A stretch of DNA of 64,000 nt from Thalassotalea sp. Sam97 (GTDB lineage: Bacteria > Pseudomonadota > Gammaproteobacteria > Enterobacterales > Alteromonadaceae): contig NZ_CP166919.1 in the NCBI RefSeq assembly GCF_041379765.1, positions 1,364,001-1,428,000 on the forward strand, given 5' to 3'. The notes under the pieces were generated by a model that saw only the letters and a list, made by a program, of their open reading frames with translations, was not told the origin of the DNA and made no database searches. Shown here piece after piece: positions 41,136 through 50,985 of the stretch (position 1 is its first letter; every line of letters begins with the position of its first letter). The position numbers and the translations under genes are program-made.

Positions 41136-43115
41136 TCATTCACCGCTTATCCAGTAGTTAATGTAGGTATCCAACATGGGTAAAGGTAGCGCACCGTTTT
41201 GCAGCACCATGTCATGAAAGGTACTGATATTAAAACGTCGATTTAATACGCTTTTTGCGTAATCGCGAAGGCCGATAATTCGCAGCATACCGATTTTTGC
41301 CGCCAGTGCTTGACCAGGCAAAGCGATGCAGTATGTCACATGTTGCCGCGCTTCTTGCCTCGTAATTCCTACCTGATCGATGAGATAGTTTATCGCCTTA
41401 TCTTCATCCCATTGTTGCGAATGAATACCAGTGTCAATAACCAATAATGCCGATGCGAGTAACTCAGACTGTAGACGACCGAGATTGCCATAAGGGTTAT
41501 GCTCGTACATTCCCATTTTATAGGCAACGCGCTCAGCATACAGAGCCCAACCTTGGATAAACGCTTGGTATGGGACGAGCAGGCGTAGGTTAGGTACATG
41601 AGTTTGTTGTAATTGTACGTGATGTTGCCAATGCTGCCCTGGAACCGTTTGCTTATGTATCATTGTCGATACTCGAAACGCTGGAAGTAGGCTCAGTTTT
41701 TGTTTATTTATCACTAGATTTGCAGGCCTATCACCATGAATAAACGCGGGCTGATAGTTTATAAGTGGAGCAATCGAAGCGATTGGTTCACTTACAGAAG
41801 AAATGGTTAAGTGTAGCTCCTTATCAACGTTAAAATAATCGTGGAGCTTGTCATTGGTGTCTGCAATTAACGAGACAACGTCAGTTATTTCGCTTGTTTC
41901 TGCGCCCCTTAGGGGCACGATATTGCGAGCTTCAATCGCCACTGATTGGTCATTGAGAACTGTGTTTTTATTTTCTGTATTAGCATGACGATTAGAGGAA
42001 TCAGTGGCAAAACGTGCTTCTGTGGCAAGTGCTTTAAGTCTGCTTGCAACACTGCCTTGTACATACCCTAAGCGTGTTAAGATGGAGTCGATATCGGTGG
42101 TTAATCGGTTAACTTCGGTGACGCCTAATTGATGTATTTGCTCAGCGTCGAGGTTGGTGTTTAACTGCTGAACAAGGACATATTGGTAAAGCTCTTTGCC
42201 AGTTGCTTGTGTCGATAATCCAATAGCAGTTGGCGCTTCATGTCGGTAGTGAGCTAACGAGTCGATAATTTTCTGATAGGCCGGCTGCAATTTCTCGCTG
42301 ATGATCTTAGCGGCTTGTTGTAACAGTTGCTGTTGCTCGTCCTTTGTTAACGACGAGCTATCAAGTTTATGTTGCAGTTGGCGGTATAATATGTGTTTGT
42401 CAGTTTGCGGCTCGGCAAAGGTAGCTAACTTACTTTTACTCGCATCAATGATGGTTTTTGGTGGTAACCAACCTTGCTGTGCTTCGCTGACAAAGTGCTC
42501 TTTAACTTGGTCAATCTGTTGCGCCATTTTTGAGAGTAGCAACAGATAAAGCTCTGCGTTGACCATATTTTTAATGTCTAATTTATATTCAAATAGATTG
42601 ATAGCTTCAACGACTGGGTTGGTTATAGGGTTGATGACAAACGGCAAGTGGCCGTAATTGGCATCAATATAACCAATATCGTGATCAGGTGAGCCAGCAA
42701 AGCGTAAAAATACATCTGCCATTAATAGCCGATTTTCTTCGTCGTGAACGTCTTGTTGGGGACTGGCCTGACTCAGTAATGTGCCGTATTCGTTCATTTT
42801 CGCGCGAAATACGAGCCCTTGCCTGCGATTGTAATTATTCAAATTTTCATCGGTGTCGACGCCTGTTTGCTTATCGGCAACACCTAAGCGCTGGCCCATT
42901 TGCGGTCGATACAAGAATACATCTTGACTGCCTTGGTTGATGACTTCATTTACGTTAATTCGCTCACTTTCGGCGACAACACCCAGCACATCAAGCTTGG
43001 GTTGCTCAATGAGTTTTACTTCGGTGATCACAGTTTCTTTCTCCGAGCAACCACTGGTAAGGAGTAACCACAATGTGATCGGGATTATGACGTAGGGAGA
43101 TCGATTGTTATTCAT
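41136..43115 (-). CDS. DUF885 lipoprotein with substituted catalytic residues
   Basis: 659-residue DUF885 protein, a family of mostly exported M3-like gluzincin peptidases. The signal peptide ends in the lipobox LLTSGC (C23). The C-terminal half follows the family closely (GRLQSELLASALLVIDTGIH, IALPGQALAAKIGMLRI, FHDMVLQNGALPL). The zinc site does not: the HE-x4-PGHH motif reads H487-K488-Q-T-V-P-G-Q494-H495 and the EGWALYAE glutamate is Q521 (IQGWALYAE). Three key residues (Glu to Lys, His to Gln, Glu to Gln) are changed, so it is probably not an active zinc peptidase. The frame is intact over its length, arguing for a retained non-catalytic role. Confidence 0.85.
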   Translation of the reverse strand: MNNNRSPYVIIPITLWLLLTSGCSEKETVITEVKLIEQPKLDVLGVVAESERINVNEVINQGSQDVFLYRPQMGQRLGVADKQTGVDTDENLNNYNRRQGLVFRAKMNEYGTLLSQASPQQDVHDEENRLLMADVFLRFAGSPDHDIGYIDANYGHLPFVINPITNPVVEAINLFEYKLDIKNMVNAELYLLLLSKMAQQIDQVKEHFVSEAQQGWLPPKTIIDASKSKLATFAEPQTDKHILYRQLQHKLDSSSLTKDEQQQLLQQAAKIISEKLQPAYQKIIDSLAHYRHEAPTAIGLSTQATGKELYQYVLVQQLNTNLDAEQIHQLGVTEVNRLTTDIDSILTRLGYVQGSVASRLKALATEARFATDSSNRHANTENKNTVLNDQSVAIEARNIVPLRGAETSEITDVVSLIADTNDKLHDYFNVDKELHLTISSVSEPIASIAPLINYQPAFIHGDRPANLVINKQKLSLLPAFRVSTMIHKQTVPGQHWQHHVQLQQTHVPNLRLLVPYQAFIQGWALYAERVAYKMGMYEHNPYGNLGRLQSELLASALLVIDTGIHSQQWDEDKAINYLIDQVGITRQEARQHVTYCIALPGQALAAKIGMLRIIGLRDYAKSVLNRRFNISTFHDMVLQNGALPLPMLDTYINYWISGE

Positions 43116-43256
43116 TATGCCTTGGATGTCGTGTATGTATTATGTTGCTATCGGTTTATTAAGTGTAGAGCGAAAATGACAAGCAAATAGGAAGAAGTTG
43201 TTGATATCGTGTATTAAACTAATAGCTAAGGTGAACAAACTAGGGAACTTCAGGTT

Positions 43257-44090
43257 ATGAACTTGACCGTTACAAAACTTGCTTTATCAGTGGCACTTAT
43301 TGCTGTGCTGAGCTCCTGTGCAAAGTCGTCTACTGGGCGTAATCAACTTTTACTGCATTCATCAGATGATCTAGACAAAATGGGAATTCAGTCGTTTGCA
43401 CAGATGAAACAACAAATTCCAATCAGCAAAGATGCCAAGGTTAACGAATTTGTGATGTGTGTGGCTGATGCAATAACGCCTAATGTTAATTCATCAGTAC
43501 ACCAAGGCGATTGGGAGGTTGTGGTCTTTGATTCGGAACAAATCAATGCATTTGCCTTACCCGGAGGTAAAATAGGCGTTTACACCGGTATTTTAAATGT
43601 GACTGAAGATGCCGACCAATTAGCCGCTATCATAGGTCATGAAGTTGGTCATGTGATTGAACAACATTCCAATGAACGGTTATCGTCAAATCAAATGTCA
43701 CAAATTGGTTTGGTGGTAGCCGGTGTGGCAATGAGTGCAAGCGATGTGGATAATAGCGCCTTGATTTTAGCTGGGTTAGGACTTGGCGTGCAATACGGTA
43801 TTATTATGCCGTACGGTCGTGCTCATGAAACCGAAGCGGATATTGTTGGTCAAAAGCTGATGGCGGAATCAGGGTTTAACCCGCAAGCGGCGGTAAAACT
43901 ATGGGAAAACATGGGCAAAGTATCAAAAAGTGCACCGCCGGAGTTTTTTTCAACCCACCCATCGCACGGCACCCGAATTAATAACTTAAGTAAAAACTTA
44001 GCTGTTACTGAGCCTATTTATGCTGCTCAAACGAATCGTCCTTCATGTCCAAAGCCGACAATTCCTACACCTAAGAAAGCGGCATCGTAA
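43257..44090 (+). CDS. M48-family metallopeptidase lipoprotein (LoiP/BepA-like)
   Basis: 277-residue periplasmic zinc protease anchored by lipidation (lipobox LSSC, C21). The zinc motif is H128-E129-V-G-H132 (AIIGHEVGHVIEQHSNER), and the third ligand E191 lies in HETEADIVGQ. Homologues such as E. coli LoiP act in outer-membrane quality control. It is shorter than BepA and lacks TPR repeats. It is divergent from the DUF885 lipoprotein, an interesting pairing of an intact and a degenerate metallopeptidase lipoprotein. ATG 43257 follows AGG. Confidence 0.9.
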   Translation: MNLTVTKLALSVALIAVLSSCAKSSTGRNQLLLHSSDDLDKMGIQSFAQMKQQIPISKDAKVNEFVMCVADAITPNVNSSVHQGDWEVVVFDSEQINAFALPGGKIGVYTGILNVTEDADQLAAIIGHEVGHVIEQHSNERLSSNQMSQIGLVVAGVAMSASDVDNSALILAGLGLGVQYGIIMPYGRAHETEADIVGQKLMAESGFNPQAAVKLWENMGKVSKSAPPEFFSTHPSHGTRINNLSKNLAVTEPIYAAQTNRPSCPKPTIPTPKKAAS

Positions 44091-44135
44091 TGCGTTAATG
44101 TAACACAATTGCTAATAAGGTTATTGTACTGTAGA

Positions 44136-44167
44136 TAAAGCCGGGTTTTTCCCGGTTTGCCTTTTTA
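44136..44167 (+). terminator. Terminator of the M48 peptidase gene
   Basis: AAGCCGGG-TTTTT-CCCGGTTTG followed by CCTTTTT. Confidence 0.7.
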
Positions 44168-44220
44168 GGTCTGCAAGTTTGTGATACACTGCGCGGCGAT
44201 TTTAATAAGGATAACTTCAC

Positions 44221-44835
44221 ATGTCAGAATTTACTTCAATTGAACAACGCGTAAGTTACGGCGTAGGTCGTCAGTTAGGTGACCAATTACGTAACAACCC
44301 ATTTAAAGAATTTGATGTAGCTGCTGTACAAGCAGGTATTGCTGATGCATTAGCTGGTGCTGCTAGCCAAGTAAGCCAAGAAGACTTACAAGAAGCATTT
44401 ACTGTTGTATCTAAAAAATTGCAAGAGCAAGAAGCTGAATTAGCAAAAGAGCTTGCTGCAGAGGGTGAAGCTTACCTTGCGAAAAACGCTGAGCGTGAAG
44501 AAGTAACAGTGACAGAATCTGGTCTTCAATTTGAAGTACTTGTTGAAGGTGACGGCGAAATGCCAACAGCTGCGAGCACGGTTCGCACTCACTACCACGG
44601 TACTTTTATCGACGGTAAAGTGTTTGATTCATCATATGATCGTGGTCAACCAGCTGAGTTCCCAGTGCAAGGCGTAATTGCTGGCTGGACTGAAGCTCTG
44701 CAAATGATGAAAGTAGGTTCTAAGTACCGTCTACACGTACCATACAACCTAGCATACGGCGAGCGTGGCTCTCAAGGCGCGATCCCTCCATACGCAACGT
44801 TGGTATTTGACGTTGAGTTATTAGCTATTTTGTAG
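44221..44835 (+). CDS. fklB: FKBP-type peptidyl-prolyl isomerase FklB
   Basis: 204 residues (E. coli FklB 206). Alpha-helical N-terminal dimerisation domain (1-90, ISYGVGRQLGDQL-like VSYGVGRQLGDQLRNNPF) and a C-terminal FKBP domain (about 112-204; VRTHYHGTFIDGKVFDSSYDRGQPAEFPVQGVIAGWTEAL...IPPYATLVFDVELL). No signal peptide, so cytoplasmic. Strong codon bias suggests good expression. It stands before dapB as in related genomes and has its own terminator. Confidence 0.95.
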   Translation: MSEFTSIEQRVSYGVGRQLGDQLRNNPFKEFDVAAVQAGIADALAGAASQVSQEDLQEAFTVVSKKLQEQEAELAKELAAEGEAYLAKNAEREEVTVTESGLQFEVLVEGDGEMPTAASTVRTHYHGTFIDGKVFDSSYDRGQPAEFPVQGVIAGWTEALQMMKVGSKYRLHVPYNLAYGERGSQGAIPPYATLVFDVELLAIL

Positions 44836-44840
44836 CAGAG

Positions 44841-44871
44841 AAAACGGGGTTTTTACCCCGTTTTTTTTTGG
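44841..44871 (+). terminator. Rho-independent terminator of fklB
   Basis: AAAACGGGG-TTTTTA-CCCCGTTTTTTTTT. Confidence 0.95.
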
Positions 44872-44988
44872 TTAAAAATAGCCCGCTTTAGGTCGGTAAA
44901 TCGGTAAATCATAAAATAACTAAACGATGTGACCAAAATGCGTTAATTTGGATAGATTCTCACGATCGATACAGGGTAGATAAAAATA

Positions 44989-45789
44989 ATGATAAAAGTT
45001 GCTATTTTAGGCTGCGCTGGCCGCATGGGCCGCAATCTGTTGCAAGCCGCAATCGAAGATAAAAGCATTGAACTTGTTGGTGGAACCGTACGAGCAGATA
45101 ATAGCTTGATTGGCGTCGATGCCGGTGAATTATGTGGTTTAGGCAAACAAAATGCACCTATTAGCTCAGATATTAATGACTTAGGTGCTGCCGATGTATT
45201 TATAGACTTTACCAGCATAGAGTCTACCAAACAGCACATATCATGGTGTAATCAGCACCAGAAAGCCCTTGTGATTGGCACCACTGGATTTAGTGATAGC
45301 GAAGTTCAGCACTTACAACAGTCTGCCTTGGATATTGCTGTTGTACTTGCGCCCAATACCAGTATCGGCGTCAACCTACTCTTTAAATTAGCGCAAATGG
45401 CTGCCCAAGTGGTGGGCGATGATAGTGATATCGAAATCTTAGAAGCGCATCATCGCTTTAAAAAAGATGCACCGTCTGGTACCGCAGTGAAACTCGGTCA
45501 AGTGATTGCCGATACCTTAGACAGGGATCTAAACGAGGTCGCTGTTTATGGTCGTGAAGGTATTACATCGGAGCGAGATAAACATACCATCGGTTTTGCT
45601 ACGGTGCGGGCAGGCGATATCGTCGGTGAACATACTGCTTTATTTGCCAATTTAGGCGAGCGTCTTGAATTAACGCATAAGGCCACATCAAGAATGACCT
45701 TTGCTTTAGGGGCAATGCGCGCGGCTAAATGGCTCGCCCAAGCTGACATTGGCTTTTACGATATGCAAGATGTACTAGGCCTTAAATAA
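44989..45789 (+). CDS. dapB: 4-hydroxy-tetrahydrodipicolinate reductase
   Basis: 266-residue NAD(P)H-dependent enzyme of the lysine/diaminopimelate pathway. N-terminal Rossmann motif VAILGCAGRMGRNLLQAA; catalytic region EAHHRFKKDAPSGTAVKLG with the active-site HH and K; IGFATVRAGDIVGEHT. The length matches E. coli DapB (273). AGGG precedes ATG 44989. It lies upstream of carAB on the same strand but a hairpin with T run lies between. No lysine riboswitch is present here, unlike at the transporter gene at 29.8 kb. Confidence 0.96.
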   Translation: MIKVAILGCAGRMGRNLLQAAIEDKSIELVGGTVRADNSLIGVDAGELCGLGKQNAPISSDINDLGAADVFIDFTSIESTKQHISWCNQHQKALVIGTTGFSDSEVQHLQQSALDIAVVLAPNTSIGVNLLFKLAQMAAQVVGDDSDIEILEAHHRFKKDAPSGTAVKLGQVIADTLDRDLNEVAVYGREGITSERDKHTIGFATVRAGDIVGEHTALFANLGERLELTHKATSRMTFALGAMRAAKWLAQADIGFYDMQDVLGLK

Positions 45790-45814
45790 GCTATACCAAA
45801 AACGGTTAAATAAT

Positions 45815-45836
45815 GTAACTTCGGTTACGATTTTTC
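45815..45836 (+). terminator. Possible terminator after dapB
   Basis: Short GTAAC-TTCG-GTTAC hairpin followed by GATTTTT. The stem is only 5 bp. The remaining spacer to carA (about 240 bases) shows no identified operator. Confidence 0.4.
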
Positions 45837-46078
45837 GCCCAAAATACCCTTTGAAAAATGGATAAATGTTTGTTTTTCGGGGTTTGGTGTGAAAATCACA
45901 ACTAAGTTCTCAAATTGTATTAATTTGTTATGGACGAAATCGTTCTAACATCGTAGAATGCGCGGAATTTGCCAGAAATTCCAACGCGGTGTTAGACGGC
46001 TTAATAAATGGGAAGTATCGAGTTGGTAGCCCAATACTTTTCAATTAATGACTACATTTCTTCATTATGGAGGTTAAA

Positions 46079-47206
46079 TTGACTAAATCTGCCATTTTAG
46101 TGCTCGAAGACGGCACGGTATTTAAAGGGACAGCCATAGGTGCGACAGGCACGTCAGTGGGTGAAGTTGTATTTAATACAGCGATGACAGGCTATCAAGA
46201 AATTCTTACCGACCCTTCTTACGCAGAACAGATAGTCACTTTGACATATCCGCATATTGGTAACGTAGGTACCAATAGCGAAGACGAAGAATCAGGTGAT
46301 ATTGTTGCAAAAGGCCTGATCATTCGTGATTTACCATTGTTAACCAGTAACTTCCGTAGCGAAAAGTCGCTAACGGAATACTTAGTTGATAATAACATCC
46401 TAGGTATCGCCGACATTGATACCCGTAAGTTAACCCGAATTCTACGTGAAAAGGGTGCGCAAAACGGTTGTATCATGGCGGGTGATGATCTAGACGAAGC
46501 TACAGCTTTAGAAAAAGCCAAAGCATTCCCTGGTTTAAAAGGCATGGACTTGGCCAAAGTTGTTAGTACCAAAGACGCGTATGAATGGACAGAAGGTAGC
46601 TGGCAGCTTGGTAAAGGCCATGTGACGCCTGAAACGTTTAAACATCACGTTGTGGCTTATGACTTTGGTGCTAAGCGCAACATCTTACGCATGTTAGTTG
46701 ACCGTGGTTGTAAGTTAACGGTTGTACCAGCACAAACACCAGCTGAAGATGTTTTAGCGATGAATCCTGATGGTATCTTCTTATCAAATGGCCCTGGCGA
46801 TCCGGAGCCGTGTGATTATGCGATTAATGCCATCAAATCATTCCTAGAAACGGATATCCCGGTATTTGGTATTTGTTTAGGTCACCAATTATTAGGCTTA
46901 GCAAGTGGCGCACAAACTGTAAAAATGAAGTTTGGTCACCACGGTGCGAACCACCCAGTAAAAGATTTAGACAATAACGTGGTGATGATCACCTCACAAA
47001 ACCACGGTTTTGCAGTTGATGAAGACACCTTACCTGAGAACCTAAAAGCGACTCACAAATCGCTATTTGATGGTTCATTACAAGGTATCCACCGTACAGA
47101 TAAGCCTGCGTTTAGTTTCCAAGGCCACCCAGAAGCGAGCCCTGGTCCACACGATGCAGCGCCATTGTTCGATCACTTCATCGAACTTATTGAACAACGT
47201 AAATAA
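46079..47206 (+). CDS. carA: Carbamoyl phosphate synthase small subunit (TTG start)
   Basis: 375-residue glutaminase subunit that supplies ammonia to CarB for carbamoyl phosphate (arginine and pyrimidine synthesis). N-terminal domain KSAILVLEDGTVFKG...GYQEILTDPSY; class I glutamine amidotransferase domain with VFGICLGHQLLGLA (catalytic Cys) and FQGHPEASPGPHD (His/Glu). The frame opens at ATG 46067, but GGAGG at 46069-46073 places the start at TTG 46079, giving MTKSAILVLEDG, which lines up with E. coli CarA (also TTG). carB follows after 30 bases. Confidence 0.95.
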   Translation: MTKSAILVLEDGTVFKGTAIGATGTSVGEVVFNTAMTGYQEILTDPSYAEQIVTLTYPHIGNVGTNSEDEESGDIVAKGLIIRDLPLLTSNFRSEKSLTEYLVDNNILGIADIDTRKLTRILREKGAQNGCIMAGDDLDEATALEKAKAFPGLKGMDLAKVVSTKDAYEWTEGSWQLGKGHVTPETFKHHVVAYDFGAKRNILRMLVDRGCKLTVVPAQTPAEDVLAMNPDGIFLSNGPGDPEPCDYAINAIKSFLETDIPVFGICLGHQLLGLASGAQTVKMKFGHHGANHPVKDLDNNVVMITSQNHGFAVDEDTLPENLKATHKSLFDGSLQGIHRTDKPAFSFQGHPEASPGPHDAAPLFDHFIELIEQRK

Positions 47207-47236
47207 GCTTAATCACTGAATAGATAGAGTAAAGAA

Positions 47237-50200
47237 ATGCCAAAACGTACTGACATAAAAAGTATTCTTATTTTAGGTGCCGGCCCGATCGTTATTGGTC
47301 AGGCTTGTGAGTTTGACTATTCAGGTGCACAAGCGTGTAAAGCCCTTCGCGAAGAAGGTTACCGTGTTATCTTGGTTAACTCGAACCCGGCAACCATCAT
47401 GACCGACCCAGAGATGGCTGATGCAACTTACATTGAGCCAATTCACTGGGAAGTGGTGCGTAACATCATTGATAAAGAGCGTCCAGATGCGATCTTACCG
47501 ACCATGGGCGGTCAAACCGCTCTAAACTGTGCGCTAGAGCTAGAAAGCAAAGGCGTATTAGCTGAGTTTGGTGTTGAAATGATCGGCGCAACGGCTGATG
47601 CAATCGATAAAGCAGAAGACCGTTCACGTTTCGACAAAGCGATGAAAAACATCGGCTTAGACACGCCAAAAGCAGAAATCGTACACTCAATGGAAGAAGC
47701 GTTTGCCACCAGCGAGCGCATTGGTTTTCCATGTATTATCCGTCCATCATTTACCATGGGTGGTACTGGTGGTGGTATTGCATACAACCGCGAAGAGTTT
47801 GAAACCATCTGTACCCGTGGTTTGGATTTATCACCAACCAACGAGTTATTGATTGATGAGTCATTAATCGGTTGGAAAGAATACGAGATGGAAGTGGTTC
47901 GTGACAAAAACGACAACTGTATCATCATCTGTTCAATCGAAAACTTTGACCCTATGGGTATCCATACGGGTGACTCAATCACCGTAGCGCCAGCGCAAAC
48001 GTTAACTGATAAAGAATACCAATTAATGCGTAACGCATCGGTTGCGGTACTGCGTGAGATTGGTGTTGAAACTGGCGGGTCAAACGTACAGTTTGGTGTA
48101 TGTCCAGATACTGGTCGCATGGTTATCATCGAGATGAACCCACGTGTATCACGTTCATCTGCACTTGCATCAAAAGCAACCGGTTTCCCAATTGCTAAGA
48201 TCGCCGCCAAGCTTGCGGTAGGTTACACCTTAGATGAGCTAAGCAACGACATTACAGGTGGCGCAACACCGGCATCGTTTGAGCCGACCATCGATTACGT
48301 TGTGACTAAGATCCCTCGCTTTAACTTTGAAAAGTTCGCCGGCTCTGAAGATCGTCTAACCACGCAAATGAAATCTGTTGGTGAGGTAATGGCGATTGGT
48401 CGTAACCAACAAGAGTCAATGCAAAAAGCATTGCGTGGTCTTGAAGTGGGCATGAACGGTTTTGACTCATTAGTTGATGTAACTAAACCTGGTGCGAAAA
48501 CCAAAATCATGCACGAGCTACAAGAAGCTGGCGCAGATCGTATTTGGTACGTAGCAGACGGCTTCCGTTTAGGCCTAACGGTTGATGATATCTTCCGTTT
48601 AACCAAAATTGACCGTTGGTTCCTAGTACAAATCGAAGACATCGTTAAAGAAGAGCAACTTGTTGCTGAAGGTGGTTTATCGTCATTAACACCTGAATAC
48701 CTGCGCAAGTTAAAGCGTAAAGGTTTCTCTGACAAGCGCCTAGCTGACATCATCGGTGTTGCCGAGTCTGAAATTCGTCGCAAGCGTGTTGCAGCTGATA
48801 TTTACCCAGTATACAAGCGCGTAGATACGTGTGCAGCAGAGTTTAGCTCAGATACCGCTTACATGTATTCAACGTACGATGAAGAGTGTGAAGCGAACCC
48901 GTCTGATAAAGACAAGATCATGATCATCGGTGGCGGTCCTAACCGTATCGGTCAAGGTATTGAGTTCGATTACTGTTGTGTTCATGCGGCATTAGCGCTT
49001 CGTGAAGACGGTTACGAAACCATTATGGTTAACTGTAACCCAGAAACGGTATCAACCGATTACGACACATCAGATCGCTTGTACTTTGAACCAATTACCT
49101 TTGAAGATGTACTAGAAATCGTTCGTGTTGAAAAACCAAAAGGCGTTATCGTGCAATACGGTGGTCAAACACCACTTAAACTAGCGCGTGCTTTAGAAGC
49201 GGCCGGCGTACCAATTATTGGTACCTCACCAGATGCGATTGACCGTGCTGAAGACCGTGAGCGCTTCCAAGCGGCAGTTGAGCGTTTAGGTTTATTACAA
49301 CCAGAAAACGCGACAGTCACATCGCTTGAAGAAGCGGTAGCTAAATCAAAAGAAATCGGCTTCCCATTGGTTGTACGTCCATCATACGTACTAGGTGGTC
49401 GTGCGATGGAAATCGTTTACGATGAAGCGGATTTACGTCGCTACATGACTGACGCGGTAAGCGTATCAAACGAAGCGCCAGTATTGCTTGACCACTTCCT
49501 TGATGATGCGATTGAAGTTGATATCGATGTTATCTGTGATGGTGAAAACGTGGTGTTTGGCGGCATTATGCAACACATCGAACAAGCTGGTGTTCACTCT
49601 GGTGACTCAGCATGTTCATTACCACCTTACAGCATCAGCGAAGACATTCAACAGGTCATGCGCGAGCAAGTAAAAGCACTCGCTTTTGAACTTGGCGTTA
49701 TCGGCTTGATGAACACGCAAATGGCGGTTAAAGATGGCGAGGTTTACCTAATCGAAGTGAACCCACGTGCCGCACGTACGGTACCATTTGTATCAAAAGC
49801 GACTAGCGTGCCATTAGCTAAAGTAGCCGCTCGTGTTATGGCAGGTACTTCGTTAGTAGAACAAGGTATTACGGAAGAAGTTATCCCAGATTACTTCTCA
49901 GTGAAAGAAGTTGTTATTCCATTTAACAAGTTCCACGGTTCAGATCCACTGGTTGGCCCAGAAATGCGCTCAACAGGTGAGGTTATGGGAACGGGTGAGA
50001 CCTTTGAAGAAGCTTACGCCAAAGCAAACTTAGGCGCTGGTATTGAATTGCCTAAAGCTGGTCGTGCGCTTATTTCAGTTCGTAACTCTGATAAAGAGCG
50101 TGTGGTTGAGTTAGCGCGTCAGTTAATCGACTTAGGCTTTAAGTTGGATGCCACACACGGCACTGCAATCATCTTGGGTGAAGCCGATATTCCTGTACGA

Positions 50201-50455
50201 TTAGTGAACAAAGTACACGAAGGTCGTCCACATATTGTTGATAGAATTAAAAATGGCGAGTACAGTTATATAATTAACACTACCGAAGGTCGTAAGGCGA
50301 TCGAAGATTCGAAAGAAATCCGTGGTAGTGCACTTCGTTATAAAGTAACCTATACAACAACATTAAATGCTGCGTTTGCTGCTTGTATGGCACACGCTGC
50401 AGACGATAGAACTACTGTAAGCTCTATCCAAGAATTGCATAAAAGGTGTAAATAA
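47237..50455 (+). CDS. carB: Carbamoyl phosphate synthase large subunit
   Basis: 1072 residues (E. coli 1073). Two homologous ATP-grasp halves: the carboxyphosphate half (1-400, ILGAGPIVIGQACEFDYSGAQACKAL) and the carbamoyl phosphate half (about 553-935, IIGGGPNRIGQGIEFDYCCVHAALAL), an oligomerisation domain between, and a C-terminal MGS-like allosteric domain (ALISVRNSDKERVVELARQL) where UMP and ornithine bind in E. coli. All landmarks are intact. It is followed by greA after 3 bases. Confidence 0.98.
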   Translation: MPKRTDIKSILILGAGPIVIGQACEFDYSGAQACKALREEGYRVILVNSNPATIMTDPEMADATYIEPIHWEVVRNIIDKERPDAILPTMGGQTALNCALELESKGVLAEFGVEMIGATADAIDKAEDRSRFDKAMKNIGLDTPKAEIVHSMEEAFATSERIGFPCIIRPSFTMGGTGGGIAYNREEFETICTRGLDLSPTNELLIDESLIGWKEYEMEVVRDKNDNCIIICSIENFDPMGIHTGDSITVAPAQTLTDKEYQLMRNASVAVLREIGVETGGSNVQFGVCPDTGRMVIIEMNPRVSRSSALASKATGFPIAKIAAKLAVGYTLDELSNDITGGATPASFEPTIDYVVTKIPRFNFEKFAGSEDRLTTQMKSVGEVMAIGRNQQESMQKALRGLEVGMNGFDSLVDVTKPGAKTKIMHELQEAGADRIWYVADGFRLGLTVDDIFRLTKIDRWFLVQIEDIVKEEQLVAEGGLSSLTPEYLRKLKRKGFSDKRLADIIGVAESEIRRKRVAADIYPVYKRVDTCAAEFSSDTAYMYSTYDEECEANPSDKDKIMIIGGGPNRIGQGIEFDYCCVHAALALREDGYETIMVNCNPETVSTDYDTSDRLYFEPITFEDVLEIVRVEKPKGVIVQYGGQTPLKLARALEAAGVPIIGTSPDAIDRAEDRERFQAAVERLGLLQPENATVTSLEEAVAKSKEIGFPLVVRPSYVLGGRAMEIVYDEADLRRYMTDAVSVSNEAPVLLDHFLDDAIEVDIDVICDGENVVFGGIMQHIEQAGVHSGDSACSLPPYSISEDIQQVMREQVKALAFELGVIGLMNTQMAVKDGEVYLIEVNPRAARTVPFVSKATSVPLAKVAARVMAGTSLVEQGITEEVIPDYFSVKEVVIPFNKFHGSDPLVGPEMRSTGEVMGTGETFEEAYAKANLGAGIELPKAGRALISVRNSDKERVVELARQLIDLGFKLDATHGTAIILGEADIPVRLVNKVHEGRPHIVDRIKNGEYSYIINTTEGRKAIEDSKEIRGSALRYKVTYTTTLNAAFAACMAHAADDRTTVSSIQELHKRCK

Positions 50456-50458
50456 AAA

Positions 50459-50935
50459 ATGAGCCAATTTCCAATGACGGTTCAAGGTGCAGAAGCTTTA
50501 AAAGAAGAGCTAACGTATCTAAAATCGGTTAAACGTCCAGCGATCGTGCAAGCGATCGCCGAGGCGCGCGAGCACGGCGACTTAAAAGAAAATGCTGAAT
50601 ATCACGCCGCGCGTGAAGAGCAGGGGTTTTGTGAAGGTCGTATTCAGGAAATCGAAGGTAAACTAGGTAACGCGCAGATCATTGATATCAGCAAGCTTCC
50701 AAATAATCAGAAAGTGATTTTTGGTGTTACTGTTACCTTGTTAAACATCGATACTGATGAAGAAGTCACTTACAAAATTGTTGGTGACGATGAAGCGGAT
50801 ATCAAAAATAATTTGATCAGCATCAGCTCACCGATTGCAAGAGCTCTAATTGGTAAAGAAGTCGACTCTGAAGTAGAAGTATCTACACCGCGTGGAAAAG
50901 TAGAATACGAGATTATTTCAGTAGAACATATTTAA
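50459..50935 (+). CDS. greA: Transcription elongation factor GreA
   Basis: 158-residue factor that stimulates RNA cleavage by backtracked RNA polymerase. N-terminal coiled coil (MTVQGAEALKEELTYLKSVKRPAIVQAIAEAREHGDLKENAEYHAAREEQ, with the tip D and E acidic residues DLKENAEY) and C-terminal FKBP-like domain (VTLLNIDTDEEVTYKIVG...SPIARALIGKEVDSEVEV). It starts three bases after carB, so it belongs to the carAB transcript. A 16-base palindrome (AATACGATATCGTATT) overlaps its stop, then a terminator. Confidence 0.97.
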   Translation: MSQFPMTVQGAEALKEELTYLKSVKRPAIVQAIAEAREHGDLKENAEYHAAREEQGFCEGRIQEIEGKLGNAQIIDISKLPNNQKVIFGVTVTLLNIDTDEEVTYKIVGDDEADIKNNLISISSPIARALIGKEVDSEVEVSTPRGKVEYEIISVEHI

Positions 50936-50954
50936 TACGATATCGTATTAAGAA

Positions 50955-50985
50955 TAAAAAACGTGGCGATGCCACGTTTTTTTAT
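50955..50985 (+). terminator. Rho-independent terminator of carAB-greA
   Basis: AAAAAACGTGGC-GAT-GCCACGTTTTTTT. Confidence 0.95.

Noticed and set aside
44872..44988. Lysine riboswitch before dapB
   Set aside because: The leader is too short and lacks the AGAGG, AAAGGG and GCCGAA blocks.
47512..48210. 232-codon antisense frame inside carB
   Set aside because: Shadow of a strongly biased essential gene; no ribosome binding site and protein-like features belong to carB on the other strand.
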